DNA of 64,000 nucleotides from Strigops habroptila (Eukaryota; Chordata; Aves; Psittaciformes; Psittacidae), in contig NC_044283.2 in assembly GCF_004027225.2 (NCBI RefSeq), positions 29,906,707 to 29,970,706 of the forward strand. Reading direction: 5' to 3'. This document shows, one piece after another, positions 1 through 14,895 of the stretch. The position numbers were made by a program, and so were the translations under genes. Every line of letters begins with the position of its first letter. The first letter of the stretch is position 1. Below the pieces are notes generated by a model. It was not told the origin of the DNA. It ran no database searches and was given only the letters and a program-made list of their open reading frames with translations.

Positions 1-175
1 ATGTCCACAAAGAAACTTAACATCAAGATCCTGGTAAATCACAGATCTGGATGAACAATGTATATTTCTAGTACTTATGTAAGGCAATGTTTTTTCCAGT
101 TCCTAGTAATGTCAGAAGAAACAAGTTCTGCAACATTTTCTTCAATATTTGAAACAAATAATGAAGTGCTATCTT

Positions 176-197
176 AAAAAAAAAAAAAAAAAAAAAA
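176..197 (+). repeat. Poly-A tract (A22)
   Basis: Uninterrupted run of 22 A. No recognisable retroposed body lies upstream, so it may be a simple A-rich expansion or the tail of an old, unrecognisable retrocopy. CR1 elements do not end in poly-A. Confidence 0.95.
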
Positions 198-3100
198 TCT
201 GACATGAGATACATTCAGACATCAGAAGCTCTGATGAAATGAATGAACCAAATATCCACAGCAAGTGAGATAAATATAGGGCAAAAGATCTTTAGGATCT
301 GCTCTTGGGGAAAGGAAGGTAAGCACAGTTATCTTTCTTTTTCAACTGCTTGGAAGATTTGCAACTGGGTTGTCCTACTCTGCTATTGCAAAAAATCAAA
401 GATAGTATTTATTCTTAACCTGACTTGACCTAAGCATGATTTTACGGTGATTAGCAGCGAGACCTCTGACCCAAAGGTAAGGCAGATCTATTAACCTTGC
501 TGAAGTGCCCAGGAGTTCCAGCAGCCTCTGCAGCAGCTGTGCATTCCTAGTTTGTGAGCTTGCATCACAAGGATTTGCAGAGAGAAAAATCTTGTTTTGG
601 TGACTTGGGATAGCTAGGAAAACTCTGACACGCATAGGGCAGTCTGAAGCACGTCTGAACTTTGACAGCTTTGAAGGACTTTGACACACAAGATCAAAAA
701 AATACTTCAGAGAAAGAATAGACAACTAGATCTCATAATAATTTGTTTACTCAAAAGTTATTTTTCCTCACCAAGTATTATTTAATTAATGTATGACATC
801 AACAGGGAGTTCCCATTGTAAAACAGCTAGGGAATACTGCTAGGAATTAAAGCACAAATTCAAACTGAATAATCCTGGCTCTGAACACGATGCCTGTCTA
901 TTTTGCTGGCTTCACAAACACTTGTTTCAATATCTACTAAGATGACTCCTTCACTTCTTAATTTTTGTCTAAAAGTACTTATCAAACACACTTGACTGGA
1001 TATTTTTTCTCTGGAATAAATTCAGTATATTAACTGAATAAGTTGCAGGGAATGTGCTCTGAAAATACATAAATAGGTAAACAGTTGCATTACAAATTGC
1101 TGGGTAAGCTATATGTTTTGGGCAGCTATTGTCTGGTGCCCTGCTGAGACAAAAGGAGACTTATTATCATTTGTCACCTTTGTCTTTATCGAAAATGGAT
1201 TCCAAGAGTAGAGGAAAAATGATTCAACATGGTGGTTTACTTCTGTGCATCTTGGTGTCAGAACTGATACTTTCCAGCTTCCAATTAAGTGCCATACGGA
1301 AATGCGTGTTCTGCAGTAACTTTTAGATGTCAAACAATCCAGAGAGATAATATTTCAAAGTAAAATTTATAATTATTTTAAAATCATTTACAGTTTACAT
1401 TTAAAAGCTCAGTTTCTGGATACTTCTTTTGAAAATCTTTTATCAGATATATTAGCAACGATGGCAAGGAATTAGGCGGTAGCCTTTAGTAGGATTTTGC
1501 TGAATAGGCTACAGGCTATAAGGCTTTATAGGGCTATAACTCACTTCAGAGTATTCTTTCAGATGCAGTTAACGATTAACCAGGCCATTAACAACAGAGC
1601 TAGAATATCATTAAAAGACAAGGTAAAAAATTAAGCACTAATTTACTAAGAAGTTTTAATTGTAAATTACCTTACCATGTATTCCACTCATTTTTAAATT
1701 ATTATAGTTTGATCCCATTTTTAAGTAAAAAAAAAAATTAAAATCTGGCATACATGTGTATATTTTGTTTTGTCTTTTTAATCTTTCTTTTTCTGATATA
1801 AACCAGTTAAGTTCAGGGAACACATAATGTTAAACGAGAATTTTACACTCAATAGGCTGGTCAACCAGCTATTAGTATGTTCTGCAAGAACTATAAAAAA
1901 CATCCCATAAAGTATAGCTGAGTCCCACAATTTATACTGAATTGCATTACTTTTTGAAAATTACTGGTACTTACAATGGAGATTTTAATGTATATTTTAG
2001 AAATGGCAATCATTTTAGCAATTTTAAAGATATGATCTTGTTACTTTTTTATTTGATGAAACAACTACTGAGCTTTTAATATCATACTAAAGAGCTTATG
2101 TAGCTTTATCAGGAGTGAAAGTCATTATGATACTGTAGATAAAGATTTAATGCACTAATCTGAATTAAATAAGTAAAGCATTTTATGAGTAATTTATGGA
2201 ACTTCTGTTTAGCTATGTTTAATGCTAAGTGTTTCAGAAACTGAACTCATTTTGACACAGGGATGCTCCAAGCTTAAGAAGACATTAACATCTACTGAAA
2301 TTCACAACATAAGAGTGTTTGTATGAGTTACTATATTTGTCCTTCTTTCCCCATTAATCTTTTCTGCATCTGAATGGGAGAGTGGACTGTTTATAAAGTA
2401 TTTCTTTAACTAGTGCACCCATAATCTTCTCTAATATGTACATTTCAAAAATGGACAGGATGACCTTACAACATGACTTCACATTAAATGTTCATTTGTA
2501 ATGACTTATGTAAATCTTCACATCTTCGAGGAATCACACACTTGAATTATAGAGAAACATAATGGACTTCTGGTGTCTTTATCCTGCCACATACTACAAC
2601 AAATAAATATATTTGAGAAATATTTTAAGAAGAGATATGAAACTATTTCCAGTTAAGGTCTGCAGATTTTATGCACCTGTCTTTTCTGCTTCCTATCTCC
2701 AGAAATCAAGCTTTTCCTGACAAGTTACTTCCAGGAGATATTACGGTTTTGTTGGTGAAAAAAATACAATAATTTTCAAGTTTTCAGAATGCTTTTATTC
2801 CAATGCAAGATGATAACGATGCCTGAGGAAAACTTACTGACACAGAAACGTCTGTGTGGATGTAATTAACCTTCCTGGGTTATTTTTTATTAAAACAGGT
2901 GGATTAATGTGAAATAATTTGTGACATACCCTTTCCTCATTAAGTGGAAACTAGGTTTGCAGTAATTTGTGTTTCACCAGTTTTAAATGGGGTAGGTATT
3001 ACAGTGACGTGTTGTTTGTTTGTTTTGAAATAAAAGCTATAGATCTACAAGATACATTTTAGCCTTGAAGATAAGCAATAGTTTATTTTTCAGATAAGAG

Positions 3101-6100
3101 TCCCTAATGAAAAAGTAACCCTAATAATACAGGAACTAACTGGTTTAGCAAGAAAATAGGAAATCAGAAGTGATACAGATTTACTTTAAAAAATAATAGT
3201 TTCCTGTAATTTTTAGCAGAGAAAAAAACTGATTTCTATATTTTGATAACTCCCTCTGAGATTGTACCAGTTTATAAGAAAGGTTTATGCTGCTTCTCAT
3301 AGCAAGTATATCTCCAGGGAAGTACTAATGAAGTCTGGTAACAAATGCTTTTCATGAGCTACTGCATGGCAATTTCAAATACTGTCTTGTTCGTTTACTG
3401 TAACTAGTAAAATTGGAGCAGTAAGCATCATGATTTTTTTTAATAGAATTTGAAATTTGAGGATGCTAATATCTTTACTTTTTCTACTGATACCTTATAA
3501 AAAGATTTCCTACATGTAGATAGAGAAGCTTGAGCAACTCTATAAAGAAATAATTTTAATTTTTTTTCATTTTTAAGTAGACAGGGTCTTACTTCTTATG
3601 TCAGTAATGACTGTACAATTAAAGAATCAAGCTGCAAACAAACCTGTGATATTCTGATATTAAGGCAGAATCTGTGATACTTAAAGTAATAAGCAGAATA
3701 TTTGTATTCCCTATATTTGTATCTATGGCTCAATGTGATGTTAACAAAAATAAAGAAAGTTAAATCAATTCTACCATAGTAGAGTTGTGGGCTATGTAGC
3801 ACAGCACGAAAGTAGGGGTCTAGACTGCTAGGGTTGAGTTCTGCTGTGGTTAGATCACCCATCCTCCTCCAGTAGGACCCAACTAACACATTTGAAAACA
3901 ATATTCCTTTACTATTTTTCTATGTGTCTATGGCTCTATCTGCCAAAGCCTGAAAGTAAGAGAAACACCCAGAGATCAGTTATAGCTAAAATAGCACAAT
4001 GGCTAAGCTTTTACTTGAGTAAAAGGCAATAGTAAACAAGTGATATGGAATATTTCAAGCTCTCAAGAAAACCAGCAGTTTCACAATTTTTTAGCGCTAT
4101 TCTGTGCCAGAGAGAGATTAAAATTTGCGTGATTTTAGACGAACAGGAATTACTGTTCCTGCAAGGCATTTTTTATGTGGCTTCACTCTTGCAATTTTGT
4201 CCACAAAATCTTGCTAGCAAATTTCTAGTATCAGCAAAACATAATTAAGAGAAAGCTGCAGAAGTTAATCTCTGCTAACCTATTTTAAAGTTTAAAACAC
4301 ACATTAAATATTCCTCAAAATCTCCAATACATTATCTTTCCAAATACACAATCACTTGCTTACAGTTTTATCAAATGTATATGAGCACTTATGGTATTAC
4401 TACAACCACGTTACTATTGAAACATTAACTTTGTATGTGATTTACTGATCAGAGAGACTAATTTAACAGAAGTAGTGTATCTTTGCTTTCTAGCCTAGCC
4501 AAATGAGATTACTAGAGTTTCCCAGTAAAACTTACTTAGACTACTTACCAATACCCTAAGCAACTGATATAGATGTTACTTAAAAACTCGTGTAGACTAA
4601 CAGATGCAGCATTAAGTTGGAATTCAATGTACCTAGGTTAAATTCAGTTCGCTTTTACCAAACCATTCAATCTTTCCTCACAATGTTTGAAATTGTTCAA
4701 ACTGGCCTTACAAATCATACCTCATTTAAGTGGTGGGCTTTAAACCGTACTATCATATATTCCAAGTTACTCGTTTGCTGTATGACCTTTGTAAAGTATC
4801 GTAAAGTTTCCTTCACAGGAAAAATAAAATGAACTTCTATGGTTCACTTACCTGTTTGAGGACAGAATTGGATAGTTGCAGTAAGGTTGTAGGTCTCCAA
4901 AATTAAGGACAAAGACAGCAAGAAAAGGCTAGTATTTGCCAAATATGAGAAAGCCTCTGCTTAATTTTCCCCACCCTTTTTTACCAGCTTTTGCTGGTAA
5001 GGACCCTCACATCTGATAGAGGAAAAGGACAAGCAATTATTCCCATTGCCAGCTTGATTTACAAAAAGATACTAAATGTGTCAGCTATTTCCTGCAAATT
5101 GGAAGCTACTGGGCTGCAAGCTAGGCCAGCTGTAGTTAATTTAAGGAGCCATGAGTCCACAAAAACAGGAACTGCTGCTGTAAATGGTGGATATGTGATC
5201 CTAGTTCAGGTATTGAAGTCACATGTCTACAGGATTTTGCTGCATAAGCAGGTGCACCCTCACTGATTTCAGAGTTATTTTTGCTTTCTCCAGTAATGAA
5301 TTTGTCCCAGGCTGCCTCAGTGCATCTGAGCTTTGTGAAACCATAAGTCATGTTTATTTTTTTGCATATGTTGATAAATTGCTGTTCACATCTCCTACCT
5401 CCTTAAGTCCTGACTCATCATTTTGCACGCCTGCCTCAGTTGGATGGTGGCACATTATAAGCAAGACAACTTCCCAACAACCTCTTGCATAACAGATCAG
5501 CTCTCCAACTCAATTGCAACTTATGCTATATAAACAAATCAACTTTGTGCTGTGCTTCAATATCAAAATTTAGCAGAATAAAATATACTGGCAGGCTTTT
5601 TGCTCAGTACTTGAAAATCAAATACACAGTTTGTCTTTGAAAGTATGAAACTACCTTTTTCTTTTTCACCTTGCATTGGTCAGGCTGACCTTTCCCCGAA
5701 TTCTTCAGATTTGTCACTTTTTAAATGACCCGTGATTTATAAAAAGGGCTTTCTGACAAATATCCTCATTCCTTTATTTAGTTTGTTCAGACTCATTGTT
5801 TATCACATCTAAGCTTTGTGAACCCTTTCTTTCCTTAAACCCTTAGTATAAAATGGATTTTGGTTTTTTTTTCTTACTTTGTAAGAAGCTTTCAGTCTGA
5901 TTGACACCTTATTCTAGCCTCTGACCTGCAGCAAGAAAGCCTTTCTTGTAGTTCTCAGAAATCTGACATTTAATTCTTTCATTGCCTGGTTTCCACTGAC
6001 AAGCTGCTAAACGCACACAACTATGCCCTGGCCAAATAAAGCTAGTGTGCTTGTAATGACACTAAGTAATAGAGCAGAAGGTCAGATACCATCCTGAATT

Positions 6101-9100
6101 TTAGTCATGAAATGACAGTGATGAATTATTAGCTACTCAAAAATGCGTATCACTGGAATCCACAAAAGTAACCCTGACTTCAAATGGCATTATTACCAAT
6201 GATCTGCTTTTGGAAGCTTGCCTGAAAAATGTGATCCAATAAAAGAATCCTTCACACTAGAGTCCACTGATGGGTGAGCATATGCTAATTTACATTTACA
6301 TCTTTGATTCATTCATTTCTCAAATCAGATGTTTGGAGAAAACGTGTTCAACAATTTTCAGAAAAAAACCTTTGAGCAATCATGTAAAAAAAACCCTACC
6401 TATTTTTGTTGTCTTATAGCTTATTCATAATATTACCCATATTTGAATTTATTTCTGTAACAGACCAGAGTGCCAGCCATTAAATAATACATTCCAGTTA
6501 ATTCAGTTATTATCCACTTGACAAGACAGGGCTGAAATGATTATTATTGTTTATATATGCCCTGAATCTGCACGATGTCACCTGCAAAATCTCATACTGT
6601 CAAGTAGCCAAAAAATTGGTTTGAAGAATCCAGACTTCTGGTAGTCTCCAGCTGCATGTGAAGGTGGATCTAAATAGCTTGATATGTATACATATCAAGT
6701 GCAACAACATGCAGAGACACTATCAGCATACTTCCTAAAACACTGGTAACAACATGTACCCTGACTTGCAGGGGCTGCCTGTGCATTGCCACATTGGTGA
6801 AGCTATCTTGCTTTTGGTTCCACAGCTGGCAAATGATCAGCTGTCTTGCATATCTCTCCAACATATATTTCTGGACAGGGACTAGCGTCAGACTTCTATG
6901 AAACAATTTTTCCATCTTGATGACTGCCTTCACAAATTGGGTAATACTTGGGTGAGCGGGTGAAATTAATTAAAATATAAGGAAGATGATTATGAAAAAT
7001 TAAAAACAACCCACTACTCCCATTAAGACAGTATCTTCTGTTAGTCAGATGCACAGGACTGAGAAAGTGTTTTTCTCCTAGGCCAACTACTGCTTTCTCA
7101 GCCTATTCCTGTCCACAGTTTAGGAATTTGCATGGTTCAGGGTGATCCTTCTCAACAATCACTTTTGGAAGGTGAGAGAGTTGGGTAGGACAAGACGTGA
7201 CAAAATAGTTTCATCTTGTCTCTGGTCTATTGAAATATTTCTGGCATGCACTATCTCATGTAGGCACAGTTACCGTGTCCAGCAACAGCCATTTTCTTGT
7301 CAAACTTTTCCCTTTACATTAATGGAAATATATAGCATAAATGTTCAGGAGCATATGGCGCTTCTAAGTGGCTTCTACATGCATGTTATAGTATTGGCTA
7401 TATATAACCCTGTGAATATCTTGGTACCATGAGGTGTTCAGAGTCTGCACCTATTCACACGAGTTACAAAAGCTATCTAAGATCAGCTGAGATCTTGTCT
7501 GCAGCCTCAGGGTTAACATATATAATAACCATGTGACTTCACTGAGCCCTGTTCATCAGCTCTGTAGCCTATGAAAAGCATAGACTTTTCATATGTCAAA
7601 GGGGAGATAAAGGCTGCTTTGTGTTCATCAGTTAGAATTGTTCAATTGCTTTGATAGTTATTTTAAGAAAATGAAAGTTCTTCCAGAGGAAACAGCCTTC
7701 ATAACTGTATGACCTACATTTACCTGCTGCCAGCTTCATCCCAATAAACTCATGTGACAGCATTCTGTTGAGAGACACTCTAACACTTTAACAGAAATTT
7801 TCTATGGCTATCTCCCATTTAAATATCAAAAATAGTCAACTATTACTTCATTCCTGTGTGCTCATGAGCTCACAGGTCATGGTAATATAGTTGTAGCAAC
7901 CTGAGGTCGTATAAATCTAAAAGATTTCAATGTGCACATAATCCACATTCTAGGACCAAACACTGATGACAGGGGACTTTTAAACTGAGATAATGTAATA
8001 TTATCTATCATCTCTCGCATTCCTTTACAGTTCTATCTCAACCTAATCTCCTAATCAATATTGGGGAAGTTATACAGGGTCAGCTTAGTGAGAAAAGCAG
8101 GGAGTAGGTACAAAATTGATTTTATTTTTAGAATGTGAAAAAAAAAAAGAGTTCTACAAAATGCTCTGCTATAATCAGTTCAAAGTGGTAATACAAAAAT
8201 CCTATAGAAGAGCTTCTGTAGATACTGTTTTATGCAGTGTTTATGTAAGCAAATATATATACATTGTAGTTCTTAATTGTGACAAAAGAGCTATTTTAGT
8301 TCTATTTTGTAACTAAACACAAACCTCTAATTCTGTCAACCCTATAAAATATCTTTAAAGAAGCTGAAGTTTGGGAATGTGATAATCAGATGAAGTCAAA
8401 ATACAGATCACCATTTTAAGCGACATAAATATTTGTATGTGGGACTTACCCCAAAAAAGTTTTTTTCACTGTGATTGTTACAGACAGTTCAGTAAACTGG
8501 GATCCTACATTAGTACTTCCCAGGGTTTGAGGTGCTGTAATTGCTTGGTTTGTTCATGAGTTATTATATATTGCTGAAAGTCACATTTTGTTTAAAAAGA
8601 ATGTTTCTGAGCAGTGGAGAAGAAAGTTTCCTGCTTGGAGGCTTGACTATAATGACACAGGAAAAGATGGAGTCCATGCCTGAAGGTTGGACAAATCCTC
8701 TTTTTAAAAGCTGGTCAGAGGTGAAAAGATGAGTGTGAGGCAGAAGGTGACTATGAGGGAGCAGGCAGCTTGCCTATGGCAGAGAACAGATCCCTAACCC
8801 AGCAACAGTAGTGAGGAAATTTTCCTGAGGACCCAGAGGAAATGAAACCAGAGTTCAGATCCAGGAATGCTCTGAATCCTCCAGGGACACTGGACAGAGG
8901 GAAAACTTGTTTAAACGCCATCTAGAATTGCATTGTTTTTAGCAGATCTGTTTTTACTTCTCTGCTTTCAAAACTACTTTATTTTGGTTTGTTTTCTAGT
9001 AAAGCCTAGCTTGAAAAACTGGGAAGTCTTTGGTGTGATCACTTTTAAAGAAGATGGTGCACTCTTCAAAGCTCTGACCTACACAGGGGTTTGTCAGACA

Positions 9101-10587
9101 GCAAGAAAGATTAAAAATCAAACCAATGTTTAAAACTGAGTTAGATGCTCTCAGTGACCTCTAGAAAGGTTTTACTTAACTCTAGAAAGAATGTTAACTA
9201 AAATTTTCGTTTAAACAGCATCAGTATGTTCAATACGTAGTGCGGTTTTTTTCATCTGCCACAAATGACTTTGAGATGATACATTTCTCTTGTTTGATGG
9301 ATGCCAAGAAGCCACTAACTTCGTAATCACTTCCTAGAGAAAGAGATGTCCTGAATCTCTGTTCAGTTAGTGTAGCTTAAGTTGAGATTTGTTCTCAACT
9401 TTCAAACACTGGACAATTTTAGGAAAGCTAGTGCTATGGGTATTGCTGTGGTTGCTATGCATGCCCTGGCTTTACAGTGTTTACTTTATAATGCTACCAA
9501 GCCTATCTGTCTTAATGAATAACACATTCATTCTAAAAACTAACAGAAAAGGATAAAGCTATCGTATGAAGATGTCAAGAAACAGGTATTTTGGTTAGGG
9601 CACTAAATGGAAGTTTAATAAAAGTCACTCTGTGATATAGGTTGTAGCTGTTCTCTGGAAAAGCTGTGCTGCACATCCTCAGCCCCATGAGAGCCCCATC
9701 CCAGAACAGTCTGCGATGCTGAGCAGAGATCACTATTCTTCCCAAACCTGGCTTTAAATAAATAACTCTGTCCATCACAGCTATCTTGTCTCAATTTGAT
9801 TAAAGTCTGCTACATGAGGATCAAAGACCCTCTAATATCCTGTAAAAAAAAAAAATAAAAAAAAAAATCACCAAACAGATTTTTATCACTTAGACTACAT
9901 AAAATCTCTAGAGTAACTGTTTTCAAAATATATGGAACCGTGTCTTCATTTATCTAAGCAGGATTTTCCAACGCTGTTTGCAGACACCAAAAGAAAGGCT
10001 CATAATTTGTTCTACTGGGGTCTGTTAAATAGGGCACCTGCGTAACTTTCTATGATATATAAATCTAGCACAACACTTTGATTCACTGGAGAATGTATCT
10101 GGAAGCAATGTCAGTAACCAGGCAACGGGGAATTAAAAAATAAAAGTAAAAAAAGCTCAAAGCAACCAAACAACAGAAAAAAAAGCACCCCTGCATACCT
10201 GTTTAGAGACTATCTCCCTACAAAACAAAACATTCAGCATTTTTTATTTCCTTATATACCCATTTTAATTAGAGATCAGTAAAGTTCATATAGCTCTACT
10301 TGCCTTCTCCAGAAGTCTAGTCACAAGGCAGACTAAACCTGGGCTCCTCATCTCTCTCTGGTTACTCATGATGAGAAGCTGAGAAGTCTCTTGTTCTAGT
10401 CAGTGACAGAAAGACTTTTCAGATGTAACACTGTTGTTGCTGGAATTGCTTCTCATGTTTTCCCCCTTTACTTGCCAGCCCCTCCTACTTTTGGAGGAGA
10501 GGAGACACTCTGAAATTGCTGTGGGAAAACAAAAAAAATTTTCAAAGAAAATAATGACCTTTTTTCCATCTTTCCTTCTCAGATCAA
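198..10587. other. AT-rich unique sequence without recognised genes
   Basis: About 10 kb in which I see no exon, RNA gene or mobile element that I can name. Open frames are all around 110 codons or shorter and show no protein family signature. Small local features only: GGCTATA-like motifs repeated around 1507-1541, a broken A-run at 9843-9868, and short A runs. It is compatible with intergenic or intronic vertebrate DNA. Old, highly diverged repeats could be present below my detection by eye. Confidence 0.6.
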
Positions 10588-10609
10588 TTATATATATATA
10601 TATATATGT
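10588..10609. repeat. (TA)n microsatellite
   Basis: Alternating TA of about 20 bp, followed by a T run. A short simple repeat, likely polymorphic in length. Confidence 0.9.
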
Positions 10610-13329
10610 AATTTTTTTTCTTTTTAAGCGCTGCTTAATCTCACGGATTGAGGAGGGAGGGATACTTTTTCACATTTCTGTGACAGACAGCTAGCCTGAT
10701 CAGGGAGGTTATAACAGAGATGACTGTAATTGAACACACACAAATTAATAAGGTGAATCTGCACTCTTGCATCAACCACTGAAGCTTAAATTTATAGCTA
10801 TACCGAGGAAGTAATAGAGAAGCAGCTCACCTCTGAAAAACAGCAGCTGTGAGGATAGAAGTCATGGCCACTCTTTGTTGTAGTGTTTATGTGCTGGATT
10901 TCTTCAGAGTGAATCTTGAAGACCTTCAGACCAAATACAGTAATCTTTCTACCCATCTTTATGATATAGTGATGAGAGGCACAGAAAAGAGAACTACATA
11001 GTGTTAAAACAGAGTCATACAGCATCAGAAAGAATGAAAAATTAGTAACTGGAGCTCACCAGAGAAATTTTAAGTTAAAATATGACCAAGACACACTTCT
11101 ACTCCAGCAACAAAATGCACATTTATATCCCATCTTACAATCACAGTAAAATCTGTGTCTTAACACGTTCACATTATTGTATTGGAGCTCTCCTAACAAG
11201 ATGAACTGCATCTACCAAGTCAGCAATGTGACTTCCTTATGCAACACAGATTTGTTCTTGCAGGGCTGGTGTCTGATCCTGTTACCTGCATAAGATGTAA
11301 CCATAGTACACTTAAGGTAGCCGATGCACCAGCTACTTGGCCACCAACTGGAAAGATAAATCAGCTATAGCAGAACAAACCAAAATATCAATTTTTATTT
11401 TACTGTGGACCAGAAAATGATGCATAAATGCCAAGGACACAAAAAAAGGTCTGGTTTCTAAATGTATACAGCATACACACAGTACATATAGTACATACAT
11501 TAAGTACATATACTTAAATAATGTTTCTGTATAAATATCAGCCCATTGTATTTTGCTGTATCTGTATGTTGTGGAGGAAGAAGTTAAAAAAAAAACAAAC
11601 AACCTTCAGAAGGGAGAAAATCACTGTAATGAAAAAGTAATATGCAGAATCCATATGGAATTCTGAAAGTATTTTATGCAAATGTGTAGTGAAAATTCTT
11701 TGACTCTGCAGCAAACAGCTCTGTGCTCCTACTGCTGTTTGTAGTGCAGTACCTCTGAACTACTGAAAACCTTACAGTCTTAAAAATAGTATTTTATTCT
11801 CCCAACTGATTTTGATCATCGCGCATTTCTTGAGCATTTCTAAGAAGGCTAGGTTTTTTCCTCTTTATTTTTTACTCAGATTGATTGTTTCAGATCCTTT
11901 TCCTGAAAAGTAATATCATTAGCATGAGTAAGAAATTATGAAGCCGTAAGTCGTGTTCCAGCCTGTGTTCAGAATGAGTACCACTTGTGTCTTTGACAGG
12001 ATAAACTATTTGCAACTAGTTGTCCCAGAACAGAAAACTGCATTGTTACTGACTCATTAAAATAAATGATTATAGTATTTCAGCGCTGCTGCGGTGCCTA
12101 CCAGCTTTCTTCATGATTTATCTGAGATGCAACGTACATTATAATTGATGCAGGTCTAACCCCAGAATACTGTGCTTTTAGCCGTTGCTGGTGCATGTTC
12201 CACAATATAGTCCTTGGTTTGATCACAGCTGCATCACCTGCTGCCATTTGTCAGATGCATTCAAATTTCACTGACAAATCAAGTAAAAAATCCTTTCAAA
12301 AACATTATCACGGTTTTCAACAACTTCTGCAGCCTATCCTCCATTTTTCACTAAGAAGAAAGAAGGCTGGGAAGTGAAGTGCAAAAGCTTGTTCCCAAGA
12401 TGTTGCTTCCTGGCACAGCTTTTTAGAATCTCTCTACTCTGTAAAACAGACAGTTTTAAAAATCTCTATTGAAAGCACATCTTCCTTCTCCTCTCTCCTT
12501 CCCCTGCCCCCTCCCTCAGGTCTTAGAAATTCCTGCCTCAATTCACTCATCACAAAATATCTATAAATCTAGATAATTTACCCCATAGAGTATGCAGCCT
12601 CACACTGGAGAAGTTACAGTACAAGATGCAGTTGCATAGTATAAACAATATTACTTCTTGATGAAAAATATCATTGTTACAGGTAAAATTAGTGACTACC
12701 TTGAATTTCTGCAGTGCTGTGTGGTCTCAGATTTATTTTGTGTTCGGAATCTCAAAGACTTGTCTTTTTTCCTGTATCATATCTGTGCAACTGCAACATC
12801 TCTGGCAGAATCTGAGGCCTTTTCTCCAGCTTTCCTATTTGTAGTCATTTTTAACCTGACACCTTGAAACATTAGCTGTCTTTCGAGATCCAGTAGGTTC
12901 CCACAGGACCATTCACTGATGAGTAGAAAGCTGAACATGGATGTGACCTCTAGGACTCTTCTTCGTTTTCCAGCTTGTTAGTGTATTGTTCGTGTGCAGT
13001 TTGATACCAGACAGAAGCTACTGCTGTAGATCTGTTTTGTGCTATACTTTTCTCCCCATGTGGTACCATTTATCTATTATTTATTTTCTTTTTAAGGAAA
13101 AAGAAATTCTACTCTAACAATACATAAGATGTTAAAAGTTTTCTTGCAAATTTGTGTGTGAATTACACATTTTATGGAAATGCTTGCAGAAACAATATTG
13201 CCAGATCACACTTGGGAGAGAGAAAAAGAGAGGGGGCAAGATTTTCTGTACAGGTAAACTAGTGCTATTCTGATTTTTATATTTGTTGTATCTATAAATA
13301 TTTTTCTATTCCTATAAAAGTATTGTGCC
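10610..13329. other. AT-rich unique sequence
   Basis: No gene or named repeat recognised. It contains a pyrimidine-rich stretch at about 12481-12518 with three C runs, one short of a canonical i-motif/G4 arrangement. Open frames are short and uninformative. Confidence 0.55.
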
Positions 13330-13348
13330 TTTTTTTTTTTTTTTTTTT
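13330..13348 (+). repeat. Poly-T tract (T19)
   Basis: Nineteen consecutive T immediately upstream of an AT-rich linker and a CR1 3' tail. It may mark an insertion point, or the A-tail of something inserted on the minus strand, but no body is recognisable. Confidence 0.9.
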
Positions 13349-13367
13349 AAATAAATATATATTAGTA

Positions 13368-13432
13368 GGGAGGTTGGAACTAAATGATCTTAAAATCCTT
13401 TCCAATCCAAACCATTCTATGATTCTATGATT
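13368..13432 (+). mobile_element. CR1 LINE, 3' tail fragment
   Basis: The sequence reads GGAGGTTGGAACTAAATGAT, then a CTTTCCAATCC-like block, and ends in two ATTCTATG-type 8-mer repeats. This is the terminal 3' UTR of avian CR1 retrotransposons. Only about 65 bp remain, with no reverse-transcriptase frame, consistent with the extreme 5' truncation typical of CR1 insertions. It carries several substitutions against the copy at 14.8 kb, so it is probably older. CR1 is the dominant LINE of bird genomes. Confidence 0.9.
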
Positions 13433-14317
13433 AGTAGTGACAAGCCTGAGATGTTTCTTAGTCTAGGTTTAGATAAAAATACAAATGAAGCCAAATGGAT
13501 TTTGCCTTTGAGATAGAAGTTAATATAGCTATGTATTGCAGTTATTCCCACGTGGCACATACACAGTTGAGTAGCAGAGGTTTTTTCCCTCCCTGTCTTA
13601 AATTGAAAAGTTCCAAAAATCAGAGGCAAAAAATCCCAGCTCCTTATGACTATACTGTGCAGGTAACTTTGCCATGAAGAGGTCTGTGGGGTGGTCATAG
13701 CTCACGTACTGCATATTATTTTCATTTTTGTATTTTTTTTTCCTCATGCAAAAGTCAACCCTGAAGGAAGCAGTGAGACTGGGACAAGGGTCACTCATGC
13801 TCTAAAATATAAGAGCCACAGTTTGAAGCCCCAGTGTAATCCTTTGTATTTTTTTAAGCTAATTTCTTTGACCTCATAGGCTACAAAGAAAGAATTTGTG
13901 AAATCCAATTTACTTCTTCTCATCTCAAATTTTGAATCAAAGGGCCTGAAGAATACCCTTGTCTTGAAATCTGCCCCAAAAGTACAGCTTGCTTCATCAC
14001 AGAGGCACTATCCTAATTTGACTCCAGCTGCAGGTAGAATCAGATAGGGTCTGTTGCATAAGAATAGGGAGACTTTATGATTTATTTCAAATCTGAAGTT
14101 TCTTTTGAGCTTGCTTCATCAGGTAGACAGTACTTCAGGAAATGTTTGGGGATTTTCATTTGAAATACATATCTGGTCTTCTATATATCCAGTTATCTCC
14201 AGTAACTGAAAGCTTCCTTCTAGTCAAATATCTCTACACGGTAATCATTGCTTTAAATAAAGAATTGCCATCTCATTGGTGACTCAAAATGATGAAATTC
14301 TGGCAAAACAGATTGGC

Positions 14318-14355
14318 AGGTAGGTAGGTAGGTAGGTAGGTAGACAGACAGACAG
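14318..14355. repeat. Compound (GGTA)n-(GACA)n microsatellite
   Basis: About six GGTA/TAGG units run directly into about three GACA units. A compound tetranucleotide array of this sort is usually length-polymorphic. No coding context is visible. Confidence 0.95.
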
Positions 14356-14780
14356 GAGAAAAATCCACCTGACATGCACACGCATGACTTTTCTTAAATG
14401 CTAAATGTTTCCATTTCAAATGAGTCACAGCCATTAGTTTTTAATAGTTTCTAACATTTTCATTTAAAAGATTTTTTTTTCCAAAAGAAGCATAAAATGT
14501 ACATAGACAAAGCCATATAAACAAATGCATATGAAAGTAGTTTTTAAAAAAATGTATCTTTCAAAATTTGAAGATACCATATCTTTGTGGAGTTTGTAGC
14601 TCTTGAATTTGCCATTCTGCCTTTTTAACACTATCAAAAATAAACATTTCTTAATAGAAGCTAATTTCTTTAACTGATTTTCACTTTCATATCTAGACAT
14701 TTAAAGAGTGACAAAATATTCTGGGAAAACAATTCAGTAACCTAGCATGAAGAGATATTCTTCCCAAATTTCAAGCCAGT

Positions 14781-14895
14781 TGGACAGAGCCCTGGGTGAC
14801 ATGGTCTAGCGTAAGGCATCCCTGCCCATGGCAGGGGGGTTGGAACTAGATGATCTTAAGGTCCTTTCCAACCCAAACCATTCTATGATTCTGTA
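14781..14895 (+). mobile_element. CR1 LINE, 3' end fragment
   Basis: Strong match in order to the CR1 3' UTR: CCCTGGGTGACATGGTCTAG, CCTGCCCATGGCAGGG, TTGGAACTAGATGATCTTAA, GGTCCTTTCCAACCC, then CATTCTATGATTCTGTA. Only about 115 bp is retained, so this is a severely 5'-truncated insertion with no coding part. It is better conserved than the tail at 13.4 kb and lies in the same orientation 1.4 kb away. Confidence 0.95.
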